Origin: an uncultured Schlesneria sp.
Lineage (GTDB): Bacteria > Planctomycetota > Planctomycetia > Planctomycetales > Planctomycetaceae
Direction: 5' to 3'
NCBI GenBank assembly: GCA_903911795.1
Contig: CAIWEX010001204.1
Coordinates: forward strand, 1-38,792
DNA length: 38,792 nucleotides
How positions within the stretch are numbered: position 1 is the first letter of the stretch; every line of letters begins with the position of its first letter. The notes below the pieces were generated by a model. The model had not been told where the DNA came from, did no database searches, and saw only the letters and a program-made list of their open reading frames with translations. Below are positions 17,147 through 24,899 of this stretch, piece by piece. The position numbers were made by a program, and so were the translations under genes.

Positions 17147-17220
17147 AGGAGACCTGCGGTCAGCCGATTCGGCGGGGTCGGAGACCCGCGCCGAACACGC
17201 GACTCGCGCCGAACTCGCAG
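17147..17220 (-). repeat. Dispersed GC-rich repeat, copy 2
   Basis: Read on the minus strand this gives gttcggcgcgggtctcc, then cgaccccgccgaa, then ggtctcct, the same blocks in the same order as copy 1 at 227-317. Within this copy the motif cgcgccgaacxcgc occurs twice in tandem about 20 bases apart. It fills the gap between the ATP-grasp start and the DUF1552 stop. A short mobile or REP-type element is likely. Confidence 0.7.
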
Positions 17221-17239
17221 GGTATTCTCAAACGAAACA

Positions 17240-18586
17240 TTAACCGACAAGGCCAGCCAGGGTTCCTGTGGCGTCGGCGAATTTTTCGGTCTCCACACCC
17301 ATTTTCTGGGCCATTGTTAACAGTACGTTCGATAGTGGAGGATGTTTGTCGGGATCGAACGCCAGATGTTGCCCGTGCTTCAATCCGAGTTTCTGGCCCC
17401 CTGCAATCAGCGTTGGCAGGTTGCGAGGTGAGTGTTCGCCTCCCTTGCCGGAATTCATGCCGCTGCCGTACAGAACCATGGTGCGATCGAGCATTCGTTC
17501 GTCAGCCTCTTCCGTTGATTTGAGCATCGACAGGAATCGGCCCAGACGTGACAGGTGGAACTTGTCGATCACAGCCAGTTTGGCCAGCATTCCGGCATCG
17601 CCACCGTGATGAGACAACTCGTGATGGTTTTCACCGCCGCCACCATAACCACCAGCCTCGCGCGACCATTCGAACGTGATGACTCGCGTGGTGTCGGTGA
17701 TCATCGCCAGATAGGACAATTCCAGCATCACATCGATCCACATTGGACGGTCATGAGCGTCACCTGGCTTACTACTCAACTGCAAGCCCGTGTTCTTGAC
17801 CTCAGCTTTTGGCCGGTCGATCCACGACTGCAACCGTTCGACCTGCTTTTCTGTCTGGCGGACACTGGAAAGAAATTCGTCGAGTTTACGTCGATCGTTA
17901 ACGCCGAGCTTTCGATTCAACACCGCCGCATCGGCAGCGACGTCGTCCAGAATCGAACGCCGTTCGACGTAACGCTTCTGAGTCAACTCGCGATCGCCGG
18001 CCGACTCCGGCACAAACAATCGTTCAAACAGTCGCTGAGGAGAATTCTCGGACGGGAGCGGCGTCCCGTTAATATCGAACGACAAAGTGTGGCTGTGGCC
18101 TGCCCCGCCTGTTCCTGACATGTCTCCTAACTGAAGTGAAGGATACCGAGTCTCTTTTCCATGAACGTGGGCGACCAACTGGTCGATGGACATGCTGTTT
18201 GTGTAGTCGGCCCCCGGCTTGCTCTTCAGGTTTGCTGCGGTCAGCCAGGTATCGGCACCGCTGTGACCACCAGGTGAAGCGGGATGGCCAAGGCCGGTAA
18301 GAACAGAGAACTCCGTCTGATGTTCTTCCAGAGCTTTCAGCGTAGGTGACAGGGTATACCCCGCACCGGCATCCGTAGGGACCCAATCGAGAATATTCAC
18401 ACCGTTAGGAACGTAACAGCAGATCATTCGTGGTTTGACGACATCTGATTTGCCCCATGATTTGAATGTCGAAGGGGCTGCCAGAGCGTGTGGCAGCATC
18501 GCGTCGAGAAACGGCAATGCAATTGCCGCTCCTGCCGCTCGCAGAACGTGCCGACGTGACAGTGGTTGAGTCTGAATATGAAACAT
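17240..18586 (-). CDS. DUF1552 family protein, Tat-exported
   Basis: The product of 448 residues opens with a twin-arginine-like signal (LSRRHVLRAAGAAIALPFLDAM; Arg11/Arg12). DUF1552 covers the remainder, with PRMICCYVPNGVN, SVLTGLGHPASPGGHSGADTWLTA, YPSLQLGDMSG, ITFEWSREAGGYGGGGENHHELSHHGGD and a C-terminal MVLYGSGMNSGKGGEHSPRNLPTL. This group, related in fold to the alkaline-phosphatase/sulfatase-like DUF1501 proteins, is abundant in planctomycetes and normally sits just after a DUF1592 cytochrome gene, as here (135-base gap). The ATG at 18586 has GAGGGA about eight bases upstream; a TTG two codons earlier is also possible. Periplasmic; reaction unknown. Confidence 0.93.
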   Translation of the reverse strand: MFHIQTQPLSRRHVLRAAGAAIALPFLDAMLPHALAAPSTFKSWGKSDVVKPRMICCYVPNGVNILDWVPTDAGAGYTLSPTLKALEEHQTEFSVLTGLGHPASPGGHSGADTWLTAANLKSKPGADYTNSMSIDQLVAHVHGKETRYPSLQLGDMSGTGGAGHSHTLSFDINGTPLPSENSPQRLFERLFVPESAGDRELTQKRYVERRSILDDVAADAAVLNRKLGVNDRRKLDEFLSSVRQTEKQVERLQSWIDRPKAEVKNTGLQLSSKPGDAHDRPMWIDVMLELSYLAMITDTTRVITFEWSREAGGYGGGGENHHELSHHGGDAGMLAKLAVIDKFHLSRLGRFLSMLKSTEEADERMLDRTMVLYGSGMNSGKGGEHSPRNLPTLIAGGQKLGLKHGQHLAFDPDKHPPLSNVLLTMAQKMGVETEKFADATGTLAGLVG

Positions 18587-18721
18587 CGTCAATCCCTCAA
18601 GAGGGCAGGGCCCTCAACCCAAATGAGCTTTTGCAGACAACGTAATCGTCAAACGACACAAATCCGAATCCGCCAGATGACCAGACTGCGAACCGATCAA
18701 CATCCTATTCTGGCCGAATTG

Positions 18722-21265
18722 CTACTTCACCGAGAACGGCTCACTGCACACAATAAACTTCAGCAGGCTGCGGAGCGAATACTGATTCGACTTCAAATCG
18801 GCAACGGCTCCCTTCACCGTCGGCTGGTCAGCCAGACCGAGTTCTCGACCACAGGCATAGGTCAGCAACTTGTTGGCCAGAGCCCCCAGGAATAGATCTT
18901 CGTTTGCCAGTATCGCTTTCTGTAACCCGGTAACACCATTGATTTCGGTTCCATCCGGCATCTTTGACGAGGCATCGATCTTCGGATCGTTCCGTTCGAT
19001 TCGCCCCTTGTAACCAAATCCTTCCTGATCCCGCCATTCGCCTGCAGCGTTGTAGTTTTCGAGAGCAAATCCCAGGGGGTCGATCTTGTTGTGACAACGG
19101 GCACACTGCGGCAATTCTCGATGAATCTCCAGCCGTTTACGAACCGTCGCCTTGTCGATCCCAGGTACTTTCGGAGCGATTTCACCCGCGTTGGCAACAG
19201 GAAGCCCGGGATCCGTCCCGAGCAATGTCTTCAAGATCCAAGTCCCTCGTTTGACGGGTGACGTTCGCGTCCCGTTGGACGTTGTGGTCAGGATCGACGC
19301 CTGAGTCACGATCCCTCCCCGAAAAACACCCTCGGGAACTGTGACCCGGCGAAACTCATCCCCGCGAACGCCAGGGATTCCATAGAACCTCGCCAGCCGT
19401 TCATTGATGACGACAAAGTCGGAGCGGATCATCTGCCGACAGTCCGTCCCTTTCTTCAGGAACTCGGCGAAGAACGCTTCGGACTCAGCGACCATGGATG
19501 TCTCAAGATGTCGATCGTATTGCGGGTACAGATCTTCTGCAGGTGGATTTGATCCGACATTTCGCAGCCCCAGCCATTGACCAGCAAAGTTTTTCACAAA
19601 TGCTTCCGAACGGGGATCGTCCAGCATGCGATCAACTTGAGCCTGGCGTACTTTGATGTCACGTAGTTTCCCGTCGTCCGCCAGTTTCGAAAGTCCGTCA
19701 TCCGGCATGCTCGACCAGAAGAGATATGACATCCGGCTGGCGAGTTCATATTCTCCGAGGGGACTCGGCTTGGTCGGTTCGTTTGAGTTTTCGGCAGGTT
19801 CGACCAGATAAAGAAAATGCGGACTGGTGAGAATCGAAATCAAGGGAAGTTTGATGGCTTCGACCAGTGATTTTTCTTTGCGGGCGTTCGTGAACATCGC
19901 CAACTTTGACGCGACTTCGGTGACATCCACAGGGCGGCGGTAGGCACGTTCCATGAACCGTTTCAAGACGGCAGCGACATACTTCGACTCATCCGATTTC
20001 GCAGGATTGTCGAACAGGATACGAGTGTGTGTCGATGGTGGCCAGGCATCGTACAGCGGACCTTCGATTTCAAACCAACTCAGTAACAGTTCCGGGCGTG
20101 CGAATTTGTCGTTTCCCTGCATCCAGAAGTTTTCAAGTACCTTGGGAATGGCATACGCATATTCAAAACTGACGCCAGCCGATTCTGTCGTGAATCGGGC
20201 TCGGTATTCGTGAATTCTGGGCGCCTTCTCAGTGGCATCCGCATCGAACTCGGCCAACGTTTTCGGTTGCGGGCCCAGTTGCAATACCAACTTGATCCGT
20301 GGTGCGCCGTAGGTATACATCCGGTCATTACGAAAATGTTCCAGATCCCGTTCAAGTTGCTGCTGGGTATATTTCTTGCCGTTGGGATTCTTGGCATCCT
20401 GCTCATCACGACGATGTTCCAGAAATCGCTGGGCGGATTCGACAACTTCGTCATGCGAAGGAATTCGACCGGCCGCTTTGATCCGAATCGCATAAGTCCC
20501 CGCGGTCGGCACGCGGAAATCGCGGGCTCCGACGCTCTTATCCCACGAGTTGCGATGGACGACGACCCATTCGTCTTCCTGCTGGTTGTTTCCCCCGTTG
20601 ACGATGGGATTGTTCTTCTCATCCAGACGTTTGCGGGTTCGATCGGCGGGGCCGACCTTGGGTTCAAATCGCCACTTGATTGTGGCGGGCCGGTCCCCTT
20701 CCACGAGGGCGCGATTCAGAATCTGCTGAGCAGCCGACAAATACATTTCGACGTGCAGCGGTGATAAAGTCAGGGCTCGACCGTTGTTGTCGAATCCCCC
20801 GGCGGGTGGGTCCTGCGGAAAGCCCGACGTATCAAAATCAATGCCGATCAGATCGCGGATGGTGTTTCGATATTCGTTGTTATTCAACCGTCTGAGAACA
20901 ACACTCTTTTCGCGGAGCACGAGTTCTGCCTGCACTGTCTGAGTCGTGATCCAGTCCACCAGTTTCGCGACCTCATCGGCACTCGGTTGCTTTTCCTTTT
21001 CCGGAGGCATCTCGTGAGAGTTCAGGACGTTGACGATCTCTCCCCAGCGCGATCGGGTGCCGGGATCTGCGAAGTTATTGGGTAAGCGTCGCGCATCGAC
21101 GGCAAAATCCCCTTCAGGCTTTTCGGAGTCATGACATTTCTGACAGTACTTTGTGAAGAAAGGTGCGACGACCTTGGCATACCCTGCCTGATCGGCCGAG
21201 ATATCGGCTGCAGACAAACCAGAAATGAGAGACAAAAAGACTATTGGAATTACAAACAGCTTCAT
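18722..21265 (-). CDS. Large PSCyt1/DUF1592-type cytochrome protein, 847 aa
   Basis: A signal peptide (residues 1-20, FVIPIVFLSLISGLSAAD) is followed by a PSCyt1 heme site CQKCH at 41-45. Further along come DUF1587 (LRRLNNNEYRNTIRDLIGID), a roughly 150-residue beta insert with a carbohydrate-binding-like look, DUF1595 (RRPVDVTEV), DUF1592 (YELASRMSYLFWSSMPDDGL), DUF1588 with a second heme-type motif CARCHNKIDPLGFALENYNA, and DUF1585 at the C-terminus (LLTYACGRELG). These multi-domain proteins are planctomycete hallmarks, thought to be periplasmic redox proteins of unknown substrate. The frame is open to 21472, but the extra N-terminus runs through repeats; ATG at 21265 starts the signal peptide. 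It forms a unit with the DUF1552 gene. Confidence 0.94.
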   Translation of the reverse strand: MKLFVIPIVFLSLISGLSAADISADQAGYAKVVAPFFTKYCQKCHDSEKPEGDFAVDARRLPNNFADPGTRSRWGEIVNVLNSHEMPPEKEKQPSADEVAKLVDWITTQTVQAELVLREKSVVLRRLNNNEYRNTIRDLIGIDFDTSGFPQDPPAGGFDNNGRALTLSPLHVEMYLSAAQQILNRALVEGDRPATIKWRFEPKVGPADRTRKRLDEKNNPIVNGGNNQQEDEWVVVHRNSWDKSVGARDFRVPTAGTYAIRIKAAGRIPSHDEVVESAQRFLEHRRDEQDAKNPNGKKYTQQQLERDLEHFRNDRMYTYGAPRIKLVLQLGPQPKTLAEFDADATEKAPRIHEYRARFTTESAGVSFEYAYAIPKVLENFWMQGNDKFARPELLLSWFEIEGPLYDAWPPSTHTRILFDNPAKSDESKYVAAVLKRFMERAYRRPVDVTEVASKLAMFTNARKEKSLVEAIKLPLISILTSPHFLYLVEPAENSNEPTKPSPLGEYELASRMSYLFWSSMPDDGLSKLADDGKLRDIKVRQAQVDRMLDDPRSEAFVKNFAGQWLGLRNVGSNPPAEDLYPQYDRHLETSMVAESEAFFAEFLKKGTDCRQMIRSDFVVINERLARFYGIPGVRGDEFRRVTVPEGVFRGGIVTQASILTTTSNGTRTSPVKRGTWILKTLLGTDPGLPVANAGEIAPKVPGIDKATVRKRLEIHRELPQCARCHNKIDPLGFALENYNAAGEWRDQEGFGYKGRIERNDPKIDASSKMPDGTEINGVTGLQKAILANEDLFLGALANKLLTYACGRELGLADQPTVKGAVADLKSNQYSLRSLLKFIVCSEPFSVK

Positions 21266-21339
21266 TGGATCACCGAATCTTGAAAGCCCGAAAATCGCAG
21301 ACAAGAATCGTAATCGTGAGATGTCATGACAACCAGCCC

Positions 21340-21580
21340 CGGGGCGTTTTCGCGCAAGCGAGTTTGCGACGGGAGGGTGAGGCGGTGAGAATCCTGCCGA
21401 ACCGGAATTGGAGTCAGACACCAATACTCGATTACGGCTCGGCGAGAGCCTCGCCCTGAGTTTCAGTCGCATCTTTTGATCTTTGGTTCACCAGGCTGGT
21501 ATGCAGCGCCCCGTTGGGCGCAAGATTTGTCCCAATGGGACAAGGCATATCAGCCCAGGGCAACGCCCTTGGGGTTCAAC
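21340..21580. repeat. Cluster of short palindromes (REP-like)
   Basis: Several hairpins follow each other: cgcaa/ttgcg near 21354-21369; ggcgag/ctcgcc at 21441-21455; gcgccc/gggcgc at 21506-21521; ttgtccc/gggacaa at 21527-21543; and cccagggc/gccctTggg at 21554-21573. The last, with its aac loop, resembles a dispersed palindrome I associate with planctomycete and related genomes (from memory). The block lies between the sigma-factor stop and the DUF1592 start, where no gene is seen. Confidence 0.7.
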
Positions 21581-21592
21581 GCACCCGATTCC

Positions 21593-21674
21593 CGCGTTCT
21601 GAAGGAACGCCGCATCGCACTGGACGGCGAACATGTGTACGATCAACCCCGATTCGGCGTTCCTTCAGAACGCG
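21593..21674. repeat. Perfect 20-bp inverted repeat
   Basis: The left arm cgcgttctgaaggaacgccg (21593-21612) is exactly complementary to the right arm at 21655-21674. The 42-base spacer is neither a gene nor clearly structured. Each arm also contains a smaller inner symmetry (gttc/gaac). It directly follows the REP-like hairpins and is probably part of the same element. Confidence 0.85.
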
Positions 21675-21777
21675 AACGATTCACCATTTCTGTTCCTGGG
21701 GTTGTCGCACCGTGTTGAGTCCTGTCGGACTCATTGACGAGCCCAGTCTGCTTGATGAATGTAGTCGGCGGAAAAAG

Positions 21778-21808
21778 TAAAACCACCCCGGTTTGTCACC
21801 GGGGTGGT
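21778..21808 (-). terminator. Intrinsic terminator of the ECF sigma gene
   Basis: An 11-bp perfect stem, accaccccggt (21782-21792) with accggggtggt (21798-21808), and a 5-base loop. On the minus strand it is followed by TTTTACTTTTT, the expected T-rich tail. It starts 38 bases after the sigma-factor stop, so it separates that gene from the DUF1592-DUF1552 unit. Confidence 0.9.
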
Positions 21809-21845
21809 CAGTTCACATTAGCGATCTGCGGGGCAACATTACCGG

Positions 21846-22397
21846 TCAAACCAGTTGCAGGTGAGCAAGCTCTTCCCGCAACCGGATTCGTGCCGTGTGC
21901 AATCGCCGCTTGATCGTTCCGACTGGGCTGCGGAACCGATCACTCATTTCGATCAACGATTGGCCGTCAAAGTAGAAGGCAACCAGAGTCGATCGATCGA
22001 GTTCTCGAAGCCGCTTCAATCCGCCCCAGACATGTGCGGCCTGTTCGACAGACAGAACGGCGTCCAGAGGTGAACTCTTTTCGGCATCGATGTTTCCCAG
22101 AACTTCCGGGTCGGTTGCCGAAGCAGGTGGTCGCCGGATCGACCGGTTGATTGCCAGCCGGACCGTGATCCGTCGCAACCAGCCGGGGAACCGTTCGGGT
22201 TCACGCAACTGAGGGAGCTTTCGCAGAGCCTGAATCAAGACGTCCTGAGTCAACTCGGCTGCTTCCGCCTGGTTTCGCAATCGCCGCAAAGCAATAGCGA
22301 AAACCGTTGGTTCGAACAGCACGACCAGTTCACCGAACGCATCTCGATCGCCCGACTGAGCCCGTATCACCAAAGGCAAGAATTCTTCCGTGTCCAT
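21846..22397 (-). CDS. ECF-type RNA polymerase sigma factor
   Basis: The 183-residue product has region 2 at about 10-75 (DRDAFGELVVLFEPTVFAIALRRLRN, AELTQDVLIQALRKLPQL, FPGWLRRITVRLAINRSIR) and region 4 at about 115-175 (LDRSTLVAFYFDGQSLIEMSDRFRSPVGTIKRRLHTARIRLREEL). It directs RNA polymerase to a small regulon, unknown here. No anti-sigma factor gene is adjacent and no zinc-binding anti-sigma motif is seen in the window. I chose ATG 22397 (MDTEEFLPLV) because AGGA lies upstream at about 11 bases; an ATG at 22436 would add 13 residues and has no binding site. A strong terminator follows. Confidence 0.9.
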   Translation of the reverse strand: MDTEEFLPLVIRAQSGDRDAFGELVVLFEPTVFAIALRRLRNQAEAAELTQDVLIQALRKLPQLREPERFPGWLRRITVRLAINRSIRRPPASATDPEVLGNIDAEKSSPLDAVLSVEQAAHVWGGLKRLRELDRSTLVAFYFDGQSLIEMSDRFRSPVGTIKRRLHTARIRLREELAHLQLV

Positions 22398-22638
22398 TTC
22401 GATTCGTTTCCTGGAAAAGCCTGCTCCCGTCGTCATGACAGGTGAGGCGATTTAATGTTGGTTCGGTCGAGCGATGGTTGCGTCAGCCCTGATCAGGAAA
22501 TGCCGAATGGCAATTGATCTGGAATGGCAGAACCGGTCAGCGGCGATACAGGTTGAGACAGCGAGATCACGACGTGACCTTGCAGAGACAACCGCTTGCC
22601 ACCACACTTCGACGAGAAAGCTATCCCGAGCGACGGAC

Positions 22639-22977
22639 CTATCCGCAGAGTGAGCGGCTTAGGACCAGCATGGCCCATGCGGCACCAGGTAGTTGGCGAC
22701 TTTCACTTCGCCATGAACTTCCCTGATCGCAACACACGGTTTTGGGGTCGGTTCCACCTGTCTCGTCCGTAATTGGCAAACCCGGTTTCGAGTCGCTAAT
22801 GTCGGACAAGGGATGGGAACCTATTACCCCAAAATGGGGACGCTTCGAATCCGGGCGAACTCCGCGTTCGAGACGGAGATACGACCGATGTGCATTCGTC
22901 GCTGTCGCGACCATACCTGCCTGGGCGGCGGTGGTGGTGTTGATCATTGCGTTTTGAATGGCATTCATTGCTTGCAT
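22639..22977 (-). CDS. Small hypothetical ORF with a strong ribosome-binding site
   Basis: The ATG at 22977 is preceded by AGGAGG with an 8-base spacer, the best Shine-Dalgarno match I saw in the window. The first 32 residues (MQAMNAIQNAMINTTTAAQAG and onward) are Ala/Thr/Asn/Met-rich and could be a helix. Beyond about residue 40 the reading frame passes palindromic DNA (cccca/tgggg near 22827-22839, cgaac/gttcg at 22856-22870) and reads less like protein, so the true product may be shorter or the 3' part may have been altered by an insertion. No family recognised. It lies upstream of the ECF sigma gene on the same strand, 240 bases away. Confidence 0.4.
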   Translation of the reverse strand: MQAMNAIQNAMINTTTAAQAGMVATATNAHRSYLRLERGVRPDSKRPHFGVIGSHPLSDISDSKPGLPITDETGGTDPKTVCCDQGSSWRSESRQLPGAAWAMLVLSRSLCG

Positions 22978-23431
22978 CGGGGGTACCTCCTGCGGAGACC
23001 GCAGTTTCCTGGATAACGACGTTTGACGAATTTCTTTCGGAAAAAGAATCCACAAGTTTGAGACTTACGCGGCATTCGCTCCGCGATTGCGACGGAAATT
23101 GTGACAACTTCCGTATTACTACGTATAGACAGCATTCCAGACAGAATGGTTCACGGCTTTTTTGCTGAATTTGAGAAAATTTCTCAGATTCCGGCTTGCC
23201 GATCTATCCCGGCTTGGTGGTTTTCGATCAGGAAACGAGCAAGCTCCCCGGTCGTTTTGAATACGTGACCTCTGATTCTGACTGGATTTACGGAATTGGT
23301 GAGCGTGAATCCATTGAGGAATCTGAGCAAAATAAAAACGGCAAGAAAAGGTTGCGGAACAGGCGAATCACAGGGCTGATTGTTATCATCCACCTCCCTT
23401 GATGCCACTACCGAGAAGCCGGGAACACCGC
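22978..23431. other. Intergenic stretch without a recognised gene
   Basis: About 450 bases before the Nramp-like gene. Two overlapping frames (23196-23402 plus, 68 codons starting TTG; 23184-23408 minus, 74 codons) have protein-like patches but neither has a convincing start or binding site. A gene remnant is possible. AT content is higher than in neighbouring genes, so promoters may lie here. Confidence 0.4.
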
Positions 23432-24892
23432 ATGAGCGACGAAGTCATTTCTTACGATCCGTACGCACTCCCCCCCGAAGAAATCCAGGAACCCCCGGCG
23501 ACAGCATGGGCGGCCCTCCGGAAAATCGGTCCGGGGATCATTCTCGCCGGGACGATTGTCGGATCGGGTGAACTGATTCTGACCACAACGTTGGGGGCCC
23601 AGCATGGGTTCGTCTTTCTGTGGCTGATTTTATTCAGTTGCGTCATCAAGGTCTTCGTTCAGATCGAAATCGGGCGATATGCCATTTCGTCAGGACGTCC
23701 GACGCTGGGGGCCATCAATGAACTTCCCGGGCCTCGATTCGGGGCGCACTGGATGGTCTGGTGGTGGTTTTTCATGATGATCTGCACCGTCGTGCAGCTT
23801 GGTGGCATGGCAGGAACAGTCGGACAGGCATTGAACCTGGCGTTTCCCGGCGTTTCCAAGGGAACCGCGGCCGCATTCAGCGGCCTTCCTTCCTTGGCGC
23901 AAATGGTCAAGGATCGTCCCGAAGTTCCGTGGGCTGTGGCAACGTGCCTGATCACGATGGCACTGATCTATGGCGGGGGATACAAGCGGATCGAATGGCT
24001 GACGACGATGATCGTCGTCTCGGTCACGTTGATCACCGTTTCTGCGGCGGCGGCACTGGGCTGGACCGATTTTCCGGTTCGGGGCAGCGATCTTTTAACG
24101 GGGCTGGAGTTTCAGGTTCCCTCGCACGGACTGGCCGCGGCTTTTGCAGTATTCGGTGTCACCGGCGTGGGGGCAACGGAACTGTTTTACTACCCGTATT
24201 GGTGTCTGGAGAAGGGATATGCCCGCTATGTCGGCCGAGCCGATGGTTCCGAAGCCTGGGAGCGACGCGCCAAAGGCTGGATTCGCGTCATGCATCTGGA
24301 TGCCTGGGTCAGCATGGTCGTCTTCACTGTTTCCACGGTCGCTTTTTACCTGATGGGTGCCGCGGTCCTGCATCCCCAGAGATTAGTTCCCAAGGGACAG
24401 GAATTGATCGACACGCTTTCAAAAATGTATGTTGGTCCGTTTGGGGAATGGACGCGGATCCTGTTCCTGATCGGTGCCGGGATGGTCCTGTTTAAGACGT
24501 TGTATCTCGCCTGTGCTGCAAACAGTCGCCTGACGGCTGACTTTCTGGTTCTCGCCGGAATGGCTCAAGCGAAATCTGCAGATCACCGTGCTCAACTGAT
24601 TCGCCGATTCTGTCTGTTCTTTCCGACGCTGGCGCTGGTGTTCTTCCTGATCGGAAAAGACCCCAAGTTGATGGTCACCATCGGGGGCGTGGCTCAGGCC
24701 GCGACACTTCCCATGATCGCTGGTGCGACTCTCTATTTCCGGTATCGGAAAGTTCACAGCGCACTCGTGCCGTGGCGGATCACAGACGCCATGCTTTGGC
24801 TTGCCGTCGTCTCGATTTTCATTGTGGCCGCGTACGCTGTCCCTACCCAGATCATCAATGCGTTTCCCGCACCTCCAGTGGCGAAGCCGTAA
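23432..24892 (+). CDS. Divergent Nramp-like membrane transporter
   Basis: The product has 486 residues and about 11 hydrophobic helices. TM1 reads IGPGIILAGTIVGSGELIL: the GPG of Nramp is kept, but the metal-binding DPGN is replaced by GSGE-like residues. TM6 reads FAVFGVTGVGATELFYYPYW and lacks the MPH motif that supplies the metal-binding methionine. It is therefore an Nramp-superfamily protein whose substrate may not be manganese or iron; relatives lacking DPGN include magnesium- and other-substrate transporters. The ATG at 23432 (MSDEVISYDPYALPPEE) is chosen over an upstream TTG/ATG at 23399-23402. The DUF1592 gene starts 7 bases after its stop, so the two are very probably co-transcribed. 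Confidence 0.87.
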   Translation: MSDEVISYDPYALPPEEIQEPPATAWAALRKIGPGIILAGTIVGSGELILTTTLGAQHGFVFLWLILFSCVIKVFVQIEIGRYAISSGRPTLGAINELPGPRFGAHWMVWWWFFMMICTVVQLGGMAGTVGQALNLAFPGVSKGTAAAFSGLPSLAQMVKDRPEVPWAVATCLITMALIYGGGYKRIEWLTTMIVVSVTLITVSAAAALGWTDFPVRGSDLLTGLEFQVPSHGLAAAFAVFGVTGVGATELFYYPYWCLEKGYARYVGRADGSEAWERRAKGWIRVMHLDAWVSMVVFTVSTVAFYLMGAAVLHPQRLVPKGQELIDTLSKMYVGPFGEWTRILFLIGAGMVLFKTLYLACAANSRLTADFLVLAGMAQAKSADHRAQLIRRFCLFFPTLALVFFLIGKDPKLMVTIGGVAQAATLPMIAGATLYFRYRKVHSALVPWRITDAMLWLAVVSIFIVAAYAVPTQIINAFPAPPVAKP

Positions 24893-24899
24893 GAAAAAC

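Noticed and set aside
21266-21472. N-terminal extension of the large DUF1592 protein
   Set aside because: It translates palindromic repeat DNA; the signal peptide begins at 21265.
24723-24899. N-terminal extension of the second DUF1592 protein
   Set aside because: It overlaps the 3' end of the transporter in another frame, and the signal segment begins after the ATG at 24900.
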